Shown here one piece after another: positions 1-10,005 of a stretch of DNA of 64,000 nucleotides (the stretch's first letter is position 1; each line of letters starts with the position of its first letter). The stretch covers positions 682,001 to 746,000 of the forward strand of contig NZ_JACJQU010000002.1 of NCBI RefSeq assembly GCF_014696825.1, in the 5' to 3' direction. The notes under the pieces are model-generated. The model was not told the DNA's origin. It did no database searches and saw only the letters and a program-made list of their open reading frames with translations. The position numbers and the translations under genes were made by a program. Source of the DNA: Anabaena sphaerica FACHB-251 (lineage in GTDB: Bacteria; Cyanobacteriota; Cyanobacteriia; Cyanobacteriales; Nostocaceae).

Positions 1-3000
1 AGTCATATTCATCGACATGACCGCCAAAAATCATCCGTATAATATTAAAGCGTTCGTGATAAGTTAATTTATCTTTCTGGAGGAACAAAGAAGCCAGAAC
101 ATCTAAATCAGGAACACTAACATAAATAGCAGCACCAGGGGCTAAAACTCTCCGCCATTCTTGCAAAGTTTTTTCCAGTTCATAAGCATAATCAAAGTGT
201 TCTAATACATGAGATGAGTAGAGAGCAGAAAAAGTGTTATCTGCAAATCTGGATAAATCTTTAGCATTGCCTATGTGATCTACATGAGAGCCGGGAATAG
301 CATTCAATATTTCCCAACCTGCTACAGCTTCAGTTCCGCCAATATGCAGTTTTCTTTGTTTGCCATTAATAGCTATTGCTTGAATAATAGAAGTATCATG
401 GATGTGTGATTTTTCTATTTTTTCAGAAGTTTTACCATTTTTAAGAAAAGCAGGAGTAATATTATTAGCATATTTAGAGCCAAAATTTTCCAATAAAACT
501 TTTGAATTTTGCCGGATTTCCCTATTATCCGGTTCTACTAACAGCGCACACCGATAATATTTTTCAGCCTGTTCAATTAATTCCTGCTCTTCCAACAGTT
601 TTCCTAAAGCTTGGTATGTTAAAGCAGAACAGCGATTAAAGGCAAGGGATTGTAAATAAGATGGGATCGCATTTTCCACATCATCTAATTTTTGATAAGC
701 CTGACCTAAATAATAGTAAGCCTGAGCATCATCAGGATGATTTTGAATATACTGCTGATAATAATTAATAGCATCAGCAAATTCTAAACCAACAGGAAAA
801 GAAGCGTTACTAGAATAATTTTCGCCATTAGATACTGCTGTTTCTTGCTCAATATAAATCTGCCACATTTGGCGATAAGCAGCTTCTAAAGTGCTGGTCA
901 TGTTTTTCACATCCAACAGAGGAGAATGCAGCACTCGTTCCCGCATAGTTGAGCGCAAAGATTGCAGATAATCTGGATTTTGGGCTAATGCGATCGCTTT
1001 TTGAACATACTCGGCGGCACTATGGGCAATACAATTATCCAAACCAACACTATGCAAAATACTTGCACTCATGCGTTCCATTTTCCGAGTCCCTGCTAGG
1101 GTGACTGTGGGTACTCCCATCCACAGAGCTTCACACGTTGTAGTACATCCTGTATAAGGTATACTATCCAAATGCAAATCAACTTGATTATAAAGATTCA
1201 GGTGGTCTTCATCAGCAGCATACCCACCATATAAAAAGATGCGTTTCGGATCAATACCCTGTTCCACAAAGGGAGTTTGAATTTTTTCCGCAATTAAAGG
1301 ACTAAATACATCGGAACTCGCACATTTTAAAACCAAGCGAGAGTTAGGAACTGCTTTAAGGATTTCAATCCACAGAGCAAAAGTCTCTGGTGTCAGTTTG
1401 CGTAAATTATTAAAAGATGAAAAAGTGAAGATACCCGTTTTTTTACAGGGAAGTTCAGCTATATCGGGTGCATTTTTTAGAGGTTCATAACCCACATAAC
1501 AACGGGGTAAACGCCATATAGTTTCGCTGGTTTTTTCCTGTGTATCATGGGGATGGAGAACCTGATCAGTAATCCAATAGTCAATGGTTGGTAAACCTGT
1601 GGTAGCAAAATAACCCAAGTAGGTGGTTTGAATCGGTGCAGGTTTCATCCCCAAGACCATCATTCGGTTGTTTGCCGTATGTCCAGCCAAATCAACCAGA
1701 ATATCTATACGGTCGGTTTGAATTAACTCAGCTACTTGTAAATCAGAAAGACCAACTGTGGAACGCCAAGCATGGCAGATATCTATAATTTCATCTGTGA
1801 TTGCATCAGGTTCATTAACTTCTCCATAGCAGAAGACCTCAACCTGGGTGCGGTCATGGTGTTGGAGAACAGGTTTAATAAATGCACTTACGGAGTGTCT
1901 GCGAAAATCAGGGGAAATATAGCCAATGCGTAAACGCCGTTGTGGATTTCTATTGTTATTATGATTACTGAGAGTTGGTAGCCATTGATTAACTACTTGT
2001 TGCTGATACCACAGTTGAGCAGAATCTAATATCTGTTGCGGTGTAAAACTGGTGAGCGAACTTAAATTATACAGAAAGCAAGAATGTAGTTTAGAATTAT
2101 TGGGATTAATTTTTAACGCTTCATTTAAGAGATTAATGCACTCTAATAATTTTCCTTGTTCACCAGCAAGAAAGCCCAAAAGTTCGTAAGTTTCGCCATG
2201 ATTAGGATCTATTTGTAGGCTTTTTTGGAAACATTCTTTAGCTAAATCAATTTGTCCTGTTTTATAGTAAACATAACCTAAGTTTTTGAGTGCATCAATG
2301 TAATTAGGATCAATTTTTAAAGCTCGGCGATAAGAAGATATAGCTTCTGAATGGTATTTTTGATTTTGCAAAACACAACCAATATTATAATGGCCCAAAA
2401 CACAATCTGGATCTAGGTCAATTACGGAGTGAAAACAGCTTTTAGCTTGTTCCCATTTGCGTTGACGCACCAACATTGCGCCAGTATCGTTGATTTGCTC
2501 GATGAGTTGAGGCAATAATTCCAACTCTTTTTCCCCTAGCAGATTCTGAATAAAATCTGCACCTTCTCCTTGTTGCCAGAGTAAAGCTAAATTGAATTTA
2601 GCACCTTGGTGATTTTCGTCTATTTGTAAAACTTGAGAAAACTGCTCTATGGCTTTGATAAAATGCCTTTGACGTTTAAAAATTAATCCTAAACGATAAT
2701 GAGCTTTAGTATAATCGGAGTTGATAGTGATAGCATTAACATAACTATTAATAGCTTTTTCCCACTCATCCTGTTCTTCATATACAAACCCTAGATTATA
2801 GTGGGATTTAGCTAATTGAGGCTGGATACTAACAGCACGTAAATACCATTGTTCTGATAGTTGTAGATCATTTTTTAAGATTAGGGATGTTGCCAATAAA
2901 TGGCAAACTTCTGCAGCTTCCTGTAACCGCCCCATAGCAATGAATCTAGTAACCAGATGTTTATCAATAGACTCATAAAAATTTTCCCGCAGTTCTCCTG

Positions 3001-3709
3001 ACTTGACACGGTGAACTTGAGCAAGAAGTTGATCAATGTGTATAAGTAGCTGTTCTAATTGAATTGATGCCAAATCCTGTTCTAATTTTCTAGATAAACT
3101 AGCTTCATCTTCGTCATGAAAATGCAGTAATAATGGACTGAGTAAAGCTTCAATTAGTAAGCATTGTTGAGGATTGAGAATATTTTGCCATTCTTTTGTT
3201 ATCTCTTGCTCTAAGGGGTAATCTTTTAAGAACAGGTCAATTTCTGCTTCTGTTACTAAAATTTCTAAATATTCCGCTAACCACGCAATCGCTGAATTTG
3301 GTTGTGCAAGTAAGATTTCTCTGGAAATTAATAAAGTTTTATTAACATCAGGAAACCACTTTTTCTGGTATTGTTGCCAAAGATTAATAAAGATAGATTC
3401 AAAAGTTTCCTTCTGCTTTGGGGATGTAATAACAGCAGCTAGAATTTGACGGGGGTCTTGATGTAGATAAATGCTCTTAGTTTGACCTTGATGAATTTTT
3501 TCTAAGGCTGTTTCTGAAAGAGTCTGATATTGGATTAGTGTTGTTAGTTTAGGTTCTCCTTTGATTTCCAAATAAGCATCAATTTCAGTTGCTGTTTTAC
3601 AAGCTGTCCCTTGAATATCAATTTTACCAGTTTGAGTGAGCAGGGCTTGGCAAAGGTCGTAACACAGAGTTCTTAAATTCTGAGCAGTGCCACCACAAAA
3701 TATAATCAT
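1..3709 (-). CDS. TPR / O-GlcNAc transferase (SPINDLY-like) / methyltransferase fusion, partial
   Basis: This open frame starts at ATG 3709 with AGGT a few bases upstream and is still open at the left edge, giving at least 1236 residues. Residues of roughly 250-560 are tetratricopeptide repeats. Residues of about 590-875 match the GT41 / SPINDLY O-linked GlcNAc transferase family, with visible blocks RLRIGYISPDFRRHSVSAF, ILVDLAGHTANNRMMVLG and PYTGCTTTCEALWMGVPTVT. More TPR-like helices follow. From about residue 1120 there is a class I SAM methyltransferase of the type 11 kind, with LHIGGTEAV at the start and YSSHVLEHF as the usual post-motif. GT41 enzymes usually transfer a sugar from a UDP-sugar to Ser/Thr of proteins; the fused methyltransferase suggests a role in glycan or protein modification. 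Substrate and true C-terminus are unknown. Confidence 0.9.
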   Translation of the reverse strand, partial: MIIFCGGTAQNLRTLCYDLCQALLTQTGKIDIQGTACKTATEIDAYLEIKGEPKLTTLIQYQTLSETALEKIHQGQTKSIYLHQDPRQILAAVITSPKQKETFESIFINLWQQYQKKWFPDVNKTLLISREILLAQPNSAIAWLAEYLEILVTEAEIDLFLKDYPLEQEITKEWQNILNPQQCLLIEALLSPLLLHFHDEDEASLSRKLEQDLASIQLEQLLIHIDQLLAQVHRVKSGELRENFYESIDKHLVTRFIAMGRLQEAAEVCHLLATSLILKNDLQLSEQWYLRAVSIQPQLAKSHYNLGFVYEEQDEWEKAINSYVNAITINSDYTKAHYRLGLIFKRQRHFIKAIEQFSQVLQIDENHQGAKFNLALLWQQGEGADFIQNLLGEKELELLPQLIEQINDTGAMLVRQRKWEQAKSCFHSVIDLDPDCVLGHYNIGCVLQNQKYHSEAISSYRRALKIDPNYIDALKNLGYVYYKTGQIDLAKECFQKSLQIDPNHGETYELLGFLAGEQGKLLECINLLNEALKINPNNSKLHSCFLYNLSSLTSFTPQQILDSAQLWYQQQVVNQWLPTLSNHNNNRNPQRRLRIGYISPDFRRHSVSAFIKPVLQHHDRTQVEVFCYGEVNEPDAITDEIIDICHAWRSTVGLSDLQVAELIQTDRIDILVDLAGHTANNRMMVLGMKPAPIQTTYLGYFATTGLPTIDYWITDQVLHPHDTQEKTSETIWRLPRCYVGYEPLKNAPDIAELPCKKTGIFTFSSFNNLRKLTPETFALWIEILKAVPNSRLVLKCASSDVFSPLIAEKIQTPFVEQGIDPKRIFLYGGYAADEDHLNLYNQVDLHLDSIPYTGCTTTCEALWMGVPTVTLAGTRKMERMSASILHSVGLDNCIAHSAAEYVQKAIALAQNPDYLQSLRSTMRERVLHSPLLDVKNMTSTLEAAYRQMWQIYIEQETAVSNGENYSSNASFPVGLEFADAINYYQQYIQNHPDDAQAYYYLGQAYQKLDDVENAIPSYLQSLAFNRCSALTYQALGKLLEEQELIEQAEKYYRCALLVEPDNREIRQNSKVLLENFGSKYANNITPAFLKNGKTSEKIEKSHIHDTSIIQAIAINGKQRKLHIGGTEAVAGWEILNAIPGSHVDHIGNAKDLSRFADNTFSALYSSHVLEHFDYAYELEKTLQEWRRVLAPGAAIYVSVPDLDVLASLFLQKDKLTYHERFNIIRMIFGGHVDEYD

Positions 3710-3885
3710 AGTTACCTTTAAAACTTGTTAATTTCAGTAAAATTTGCTAAAGAAATAATATTTATCTAAATTCAAATCACACAATGAAAAATTAATGTTC
3801 GTATTTTGCTAATCAGTAATGTTGGGCAGACTGGATGCCCACCCACAAGGTTGTATAATTTATCAAGCAGCAATTAAAACCACAA

Positions 3886-4338
3886 TTAATCTAGAGCAGC
3901 AGAACCGGCACTTTGCCATGATTTCACAATGCCGATAATGTCACCAAAGCGAACATCATTAATAGCAGCATCAATGGCGCGAGCGATCGCAGCTTGAATA
4001 GTTTTGTCTGTATAATTGGTTGTACCAGCATACATATTTCCCTTAGTAATTGTCACTTGACTAGGATCATGGCCTCCAGCACCATAATTAATTCTTAATA
4101 TCAGTTGACCAGTCGGAGTAATGGAATTTTGGGGAAATACAATTTCTGATGCAAAGCTATTAGTTGTACCATTTGATAAAACGCTAGTCACTGCCGCTGA
4201 GGCTCTAGACTGGGAATCATTACCGATAAACTGAGCCTGAGCAGGTTTCTCTGCAATAAATGAGGTTGCAACTGCACCCCCTACCAATAAAAATGCAATG
4301 ACTGATGCTTTTGATGTGTGGGTAAAGTTGGTGTTCAT
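3886..4338 (-). CDS. small secreted protein, paralogue 1 of a tandem pair
   Basis: This 150-residue protein starts with a typical Sec signal peptide: a short basic N-terminus, a hydrophobic run FLLVGGAVATSF and an AQA-type cleavage site near residue 36. The mature part contains QFIGNDSQSR and ends with FGDIIGIVKSWQSAGSAALD. It is clearly paralogous over its whole length to the next gene upstream (4586-5038), which shares the start of the mature protein and the C-terminal motif. No strong Shine-Dalgarno is visible before ATG 4338. I do not recognise a named family and see no catalytic motif. An exported small protein of unknown function is the most that can be said. Confidence 0.8.
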   Translation of the reverse strand: MNTNFTHTSKASVIAFLLVGGAVATSFIAEKPAQAQFIGNDSQSRASAAVTSVLSNGTTNSFASEIVFPQNSITPTGQLILRINYGAGGHDPSQVTITKGNMYAGTTNYTDKTIQAAIARAIDAAINDVRFGDIIGIVKSWQSAGSAALD

Positions 4339-4585
4339 GGTTGGGACACTCTATTTGTTGACTATCCCAACCTTTCCCAACTTCAATTTTCACATCTGGA
4401 GAAAATACCGCAGACATTGACTCAAATTCAGAATAAAATAAGGTCATCCCCCAGTTAATGCAGAGAAGATGAACTATAATTAACTACAGGACATAGGGAT
4501 TGAATTTTCCTGTCTATGTCCCATAAAGGTGGTTGACGATTCCTTCTATCCCCTTTTATTAGTAGGAATCGCCGACTTTCCTTCA

Positions 4586-5038
4586 TTAGTCCAACGCCGC
4601 AGAACCGCCACTTTGCCACTGTTTGACGATACCGATAATGTCACCAAAGCGAGTAGCGCCTTCAGCAGAATCTATCGCACGAGCAGTAGCAGCTTCAACT
4701 GTGCTGGCAGAATAAGTTGCAGTACCAGCACTCATGTTTGCTGTTGTAATAGCAATTTGGCTCGCATCTGAACCGACACTAGCATAAGTAGCACTAATTG
4801 TTAAAGCACCTGTCGAAGCTATAGACTGCTCTGGAAATACGACTTCAGCCGCAAAGCTGTTGGTTACACCATTGGTTAAAACGCTGGTGACAGCACCAGA
4901 TACTCTAGACTGAGAATCAGCACCGATGAATTGAGCTTTAGCTGGTTCAGCAGAGATGAATGAAGCTGCAACTGCACCACCTGCTAACAGAGAAGAAATA
5001 GCAGCAGCTTTTAATGTTTTGTTAGATTTAGCGTTCAT
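4586..5038 (-). CDS. small secreted protein, paralogue 2 of a tandem pair
   Basis: This 150-residue paralogue of 3886-4338 has a signal peptide (SSLLAGGAVAASFISAEPAKA) followed by QFIGADSQSR, and it ends FGDIIGIVKQWQSGGSAALD. ATG 5038 has AGGAG about ten bases upstream, a better ribosome site than its paralogue has. The two genes are the same length, on the same strand, and 247 bp apart, which indicates a local duplication. The middle of the mature part is rich in Ser, Thr and Ala and has diverged, whereas the start and end are conserved. Function is not recognised. Confidence 0.85.
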   Translation of the reverse strand: MNAKSNKTLKAAAISSLLAGGAVAASFISAEPAKAQFIGADSQSRVSGAVTSVLTNGVTNSFAAEVVFPEQSIASTGALTISATYASVGSDASQIAITTANMSAGTATYSASTVEAATARAIDSAEGATRFGDIIGIVKQWQSGGSAALD

Positions 5039-6094
5039 GATTGGTAACTCCTAGTTTTTTTACTAAAACTTACACACTACAAAAACTTTGCATCATTTGT
5101 ATTGAAGAATTTTCTTCATTTCAGGCTGTGTAACGTTCCGATAGGTAGGAATTTTTCAAGAGCATGAAACAAAGACTCTTTTTAGTCAGCCATCCTGATA
5201 AGAATCAGGATGGAAAAACTCAGCTTCTGAAACTATACAGATGGATGTTTGATTGCTTTGGCAATGGGTAAGAATCTATGTTTAATACCTTACACGGAAT
5301 ATTGGAAGGTTGTTACGGGGAAAATATTGAAATTTTAAAAATATCAAATAGTAAAAATACTGTAAATCACTTAATAGTTTTTTGGGTATATCCTGTTTAA
5401 ACGTTCAGTATTTTTATAATTCGTTACCAGCGTAATAAAAAATCACCTTAGAGTTGATTAAAGAATTATCGTTAATTTTCAGCAATAACTGTAACTGTTT
5501 ATTTGGCAAGATTATTAAAGATTATATTTACGTAGGCAAGCCAATTTGTACCTACGTAACACTACTTATTTTTTCAATCCCTACACTGAAAAAAAACAGT
5601 AATTAGCTCACCATAATCATGTAAAAAAAATTCTGATAAAAGCTAAATCAACTGTTATTATTTGGCTAAATGGAGATTTGTTCACAGCTATTTGAGATGT
5701 ATATGTCTTGCTGACTCAGACTTTTAGCCAATGCTTCCAAAACTACAGTCTTAAATTTGGATGAGGATCAATACTGCTCGGTTAAAGTTTGATCCCCCCA
5801 ACCCCCCTTTTCAAGAAGAGCTAAATTTCTTAAAGTCCTCCTTTTTGGGTGGTATTTAGGGTTATTTGCAAGGATCTTGCATCTTAACCGAGTAGTATTG
5901 GGATGAGGATTAGATTGCTTTCTAATGGTTAAGATCACAAACATTTACATTTTTGTAACTGGTTAAGAGAATGGTTGTGTTGAGCAATAATTTTCAATAC
6001 AGAGATTTTTGTGCGATAAAAATTCGACAGTTCATCAGAGAATGCAAACTCAACCGCAACCGCATTTAATCTAATTCCAATATTTAAGATTGTT
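5039..6094. other. long intergenic region
   Basis: About 1 kb without a supportable gene. It contains a perfect inverted repeat at 5190-5199/5204-5213 (stem CCATCCTGAT) and the MITE-like element at 5769-5900, described separately. The rest is AT-rich with no convincing reading frame. Confidence 0.6.
5769..5900. mobile_element. MITE-like element with terminal inverted repeats and 10-bp direct flank
   Basis: The 132-bp segment starts CAATACTGCTCGGTTAA (5769-5785) and ends with its inverse TTAACCGAGTAGTATTG (5884-5900), with one mismatch in 17. It is flanked by a perfect 10-bp direct repeat GGATGAGGAT at 5759-5768 and 5901-5910, which looks like a target-site duplication. There is no coding capacity inside. 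The structure fits a non-autonomous element moved in trans by a transposase; the family cannot be named from sequence alone. Confidence 0.75.
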
Positions 6095-9000
6095 ATGAAG
6101 AAAGAATATCTTTTCTGGAATAGTGGGCTTTTCTTAACTCTGTCAATATCGGCTCTATTACCGATAAAAGTCATTGCAACCGAGCCAGACACAGTTGACG
6201 AACTTATGAGTGTCAAGACAAAAAATCAGAATAGTCATACCGAAAGACAGTTAAATTCAACAGAGGCAGTTTTTGACCAAAAAGACTTAACTTATTCTCC
6301 TCCAGAGCAAACAAACGTTATTTCTTTTTCACCAGAGCAACAGTTAATCAATACAAAAATCAATCCCATTCACAATTCTGCATATCAGTTACCAGAAAAG
6401 CTCCTACATACAACCAGAAGTTGTCGGGGACATACCCTGGAAAATTCCCCACTCATACCCATGACCACAGAAGATAACCCCCATACTCAGGAGGACTTTC
6501 AGCCAAAAATATCCGTTTGTGAAGATAATAATACCTCCTTTGCACTATCTGACTACAGTGCTGGTGAAATTCTTCATGACGATTCCGTGCAGAATATAAA
6601 TACAAAATTTCCCATTGCTTCATATTCTAACGCATCTTTATCTGAAGCTACTCTTACAAAAGAGAATTTAATTGCACAATCAACGAATAATCAAATTCAA
6701 GCACAATTTAATCCAGTTGAGCCAAATTTGCCTGTAGTTCCCAAGGAAATACCCTCTTTACCTATTCCAGAGGAGAAACCAGAAGATAAACCAGAAGATA
6801 AACCAGAGGATAAACCCCAATTAACACCAGAAGAAAATAAAAAAGTGCTGAGAACCTTAATGCGTAACTTGTTAGACAACAGTGCATCAAGATATCCATT
6901 TCTGGTAAATACAAGTGATAAACTAATTATTAATCCCCGGAATTTTCAACCTTTAAAATTTGAGTTTTATTCAGATTTCAGTTTAGACCTAGATAAGTTT
7001 GAAGTAGGTAATTCTTTTCAGACAGGAGAATTTAGCGATATTCTCATTAAATCAGCCAATATTTCTTTTTATCCCGATGACGAACAATTTTATTGGATTT
7101 TAGATAGAAATCGAGTAGTTATTAATACTGAAGGTAGACATTTGAATGTTGGTTATCAGGGAAATTATTCTCAACAAAAATTTCGACAAATTGCTAAAAT
7201 TTCTACAGTTTTTTGGGGAGTCCAAACAGTATTTGCTATTCCCAATGTCTTTGAAGATTTAGTTAGGGATAATAATTTGAATGAGATAAATATTATTAGT
7301 GCTGCTGCGGAAATAGTATTACCTAAAGGAGAAAATCTAGCTGATAATGCCAGTTTTACTATTAATGTAACTAGACCTGATAGTAGTTTTTTTGAAAAAT
7401 TTATTCCCCTATATGACACCCGCAAAGCAACCACAGATTCACTGCTAGGAGGAGGTTCTTTATTTGGGAATTTAGATGCTACGAATACACCTAAATTTTT
7501 ACAAGGGTTTCCAACTGTAAATTTACAACCTTTATTAAATAATGGTGTCAAGCTGGAAATTGGCAGTATTATACCCCGTGAAAATCTTGCTGCCGCTGGA
7601 CTAACATTAGGTAATGTTTTCACTAAACAGGGATTTGCTTTTAACTCTCCTATTACTTCTTTTCCAGGAATCAAAACTTTGCAAGTTAATCAAAGTGACA
7701 ACAATGATATTGTTGCAGTTCTCAGCAATCCTTTTCTAACTAAAGAACAAAGAGATTTTCATTATCTCAACTCCTTGATGTGGTATAACCTTGGGCAACA
7801 AGATCCTGAAGTTGCCACTTTTTCTACATCAGATCCTCCAAATCAAGATTGGTTTAGATATAGTTTGAGTTGGTCTCATAACCGGACTTTACTGCAATAT
7901 GATCCAGAAAAAATCAAGTTAAATTATTTGAATGTTTTTGCTAATCCAGGTTTATCTATAACTACAGCACAATGGAAAGATACTGATTTAAATCAAACCA
8001 CAAACGCTAGTCTAGGTTTAATGATGGGTAGCGTCTTTAATTTTCTCAATCCGGGTAATTTGAATGAAACTATTAGTGAAGCGAAAGAAAAGTATAAAAA
8101 TTTGCAGCCTTTAGCTACTCTCAATACGAAGGCTACATCTCAACAACGAAGGCAAATGAATGAACGGTTAAATAATACACTTAATTATGCTAATACTAAT
8201 AGCAATCTTAGCCAAGTTTCAGGAAGTTATACTTTTGCGAGTAATATTACTCCAGATAGTTCATTATTATTCCAATTGAGAACAGGTATTTACCGCAGGA
8301 GTGTACAATTTACTGAGCAAAAAATAGAACCGTGGACTCCTGAAGCGCCTGTTATCATAGATTTTGTTCGTCCCAGTGACTTGGGGCCAATATTTTTTAC
8401 TGGTATTAATATTCCCACTAATTTAACTCAAATTAATGCTCCAGAAACGTTTGAAGTTACTTTTATTCGCGGTGAAACTTCAGATGGAGAAGTTTTATTT
8501 GATCAATCTTATGTTTTTGACAATAATTTGTCCAGTATGTTTACAACAGTTCCTATTATTGGATCAGAAAAAAGTTATGACCTAGATTTTGGAAGGATAA
8601 AACTGAGTACGTTTCCACAAAGAGATATTGAAACATCTTCTTATACTGGACATCTTTATTTACCAACAATTGAGTTGGTAACTTCTGGAAGTATTGATAA
8701 CTTTAGTTATGCCCTATCTACAGGAATATGGTTTAATCTATTTCCAGATTCTGCACCAATGATTGATAGTAATTTGGGTAATTTAAATCCTAATGCTACA
8801 GTAGAAAGTTCCATGGGAGGAATGTTGAAATTTGCAGCTAAGGCAGATTTTAAGAATATATTTTATGATAAAAAAAAACAGTGGCAAACGATTATAACTA
8901 ATTCACCTTTTTTTTCATTAACTTATAACACTAATCCTAATAGGTTGAATATGTCGAGTATTTCTCTGGGGAATGTGTTTCAATTTGTGAAACCTAATTT

Positions 9001-9403
9001 TAATATTACTTTTTATCCTGTGTTGAGTTATGCGCCGACAATGCTCAATCCTAATATTAAATCTAGTAGTTTAGGCGATATAGGTGCTTTTTTTCTCTTC
9101 AATTTTTCCCATAAAGTTGGTTTTAATTTTAATAGTTCTATCTCTCTAGGCAATCCATCTTTCTACCAACTTGAAGCTACATATGATGTAATGAAAAACA
9201 AAAAAATTGGGACTTTAACAATAGGTCCTTACTATTCCAATAATTCTCTGGCTACTAAAGGATTTGAAAGTCAGGCTGAAGATCCTAACTATGGGATGAT
9301 ATTCCGCTATGAGAGTCCTAATTCTGGTTTGGTGATCAATTCTCGTTTAGGTAATAGTGAATATGGTTTTAGGGGACAAATGAATATGGAATTTAAGTTT
9401 TAA
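6095..9403 (+). CDS. large putative outer-membrane / surface protein
   Basis: This 1102-residue protein has an N-terminal hydrophobic segment (residues of about 9-28, LFLTLSISALLPIKVIA) consistent with a signal peptide. A low-complexity stretch and a Pro/Lys/Glu linker follow, with three KPED units in tandem at about residues 228-241. The C-terminal two thirds is rich in Asn, Ser, Phe and Tyr with alternating polar and hydrophobic residues, and the protein ends in phenylalanine (NMEFKF). That terminal aromatic residue and the composition fit an outer-membrane beta-barrel. No enzyme motif was recognised. It stands alone, with 1 kb of non-coding DNA upstream. No clear ribosome site precedes ATG 6095. 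Outer-membrane location is inference. Confidence 0.75.
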   Translation: MKKEYLFWNSGLFLTLSISALLPIKVIATEPDTVDELMSVKTKNQNSHTERQLNSTEAVFDQKDLTYSPPEQTNVISFSPEQQLINTKINPIHNSAYQLPEKLLHTTRSCRGHTLENSPLIPMTTEDNPHTQEDFQPKISVCEDNNTSFALSDYSAGEILHDDSVQNINTKFPIASYSNASLSEATLTKENLIAQSTNNQIQAQFNPVEPNLPVVPKEIPSLPIPEEKPEDKPEDKPEDKPQLTPEENKKVLRTLMRNLLDNSASRYPFLVNTSDKLIINPRNFQPLKFEFYSDFSLDLDKFEVGNSFQTGEFSDILIKSANISFYPDDEQFYWILDRNRVVINTEGRHLNVGYQGNYSQQKFRQIAKISTVFWGVQTVFAIPNVFEDLVRDNNLNEINIISAAAEIVLPKGENLADNASFTINVTRPDSSFFEKFIPLYDTRKATTDSLLGGGSLFGNLDATNTPKFLQGFPTVNLQPLLNNGVKLEIGSIIPRENLAAAGLTLGNVFTKQGFAFNSPITSFPGIKTLQVNQSDNNDIVAVLSNPFLTKEQRDFHYLNSLMWYNLGQQDPEVATFSTSDPPNQDWFRYSLSWSHNRTLLQYDPEKIKLNYLNVFANPGLSITTAQWKDTDLNQTTNASLGLMMGSVFNFLNPGNLNETISEAKEKYKNLQPLATLNTKATSQQRRQMNERLNNTLNYANTNSNLSQVSGSYTFASNITPDSSLLFQLRTGIYRRSVQFTEQKIEPWTPEAPVIIDFVRPSDLGPIFFTGINIPTNLTQINAPETFEVTFIRGETSDGEVLFDQSYVFDNNLSSMFTTVPIIGSEKSYDLDFGRIKLSTFPQRDIETSSYTGHLYLPTIELVTSGSIDNFSYALSTGIWFNLFPDSAPMIDSNLGNLNPNATVESSMGGMLKFAAKADFKNIFYDKKKQWQTIITNSPFFSLTYNTNPNRLNMSSISLGNVFQFVKPNFNITFYPVLSYAPTMLNPNIKSSSLGDIGAFFLFNFSHKVGFNFNSSISLGNPSFYQLEATYDVMKNKKIGTLTIGPYYSNNSLATKGFESQAEDPNYGMIFRYESPNSGLVINSRLGNSEYGFRGQMNMEFKF

Positions 9404-9553
9404 GATTTCGACTTTTAAATTGCATAATTAAACTGGGCAAGATGCCCAATACCACTTGCTACAAGTCGGTAAACCCACCCAAGGCAGTGGCTGCCCCACA
9501 AGAGTTTGATAAAATTTAGATATCCAAATCTAAATAGCCTAAAAAGCTTTTAT

Positions 9554-9590
9554 AAGAAAATAAAAGGGGTATTCCAGATAAACACCCCTT
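9554..9590 (-). terminator. Rho-independent terminator after the 9617-9865 gene
   Basis: Read on the minus strand, AAGGGGT (9590-9584) pairs with ACCCCTT (9570-9564), followed by a T-rich run (9563-9554). It lies 27 bp past the stop of the small gene. Confidence 0.65.
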
Positions 9591-9616
9591 CAGCTAAAAT
9601 TCCCAACTAAATACTA

Positions 9617-9865
9617 TTACAAAGAAGAAACACCATAACGGTTTTGATAGTAAGCCAAAATTTGCTTAACCCTTTCCTCATTAGTATTTGGTTTCCAAGA
9701 AATAGATAAGCAACCAATTTGACTTTGATTGTAATCAAATTCTGAAGATGTTTGAGGAATTAAATCCACATCTACCCCTTCTACTTGATGCAAATGTGCC
9801 GCTATTTCTCGATATACAGCTAAAGGTAAATTAGAGAATTCAATCCTTTTCTGAGTCTGTTCCAT
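9617..9865 (-). CDS. conserved small cyanobacterial protein of unknown function
   Basis: From ATG 9865 the product is 82 residues, beginning MEQTQKRIEFSNLPLAVYRE. An upstream in-frame start at 9898 would add eleven residues (MTGYFRFYIIF) that look unlike the rest, and neither start has a good ribosome site, so I prefer the shorter form. The protein is acidic to neutral and mostly helical in appearance, with no signal peptide or membrane segment. A terminator follows. I do not recognise a characterised family. Confidence 0.7.
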   Translation of the reverse strand: MEQTQKRIEFSNLPLAVYREIAAHLHQVEGVDVDLIPQTSSEFDYNQSQIGCLSISWKPNTNEERVKQILAYYQNRYGVSSL

Positions 9866-10005
9866 AAAAATAATATAAAACCGGAAATATCCGGTCATTA
9901 ATTGCAGAAGAATTCAGAAGTCAGAATCTAACAGTCAGAATCAATCAGTTGGGAATATTGATAACTCCGTTCAAATCAGATTCAGAATTTAAAAGTAGCA
10001 CAATT

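Noticed and set aside
4220-4771. Frames of 75 and 80 residues between and across the secreted paralogues
   Set aside because: They are shadows of the paralogue genes on other frames.
6697-6879. 60-residue antisense frame rich in SSGLSSG
   Set aside because: It is the complement of the KPED repeat in the large surface protein.
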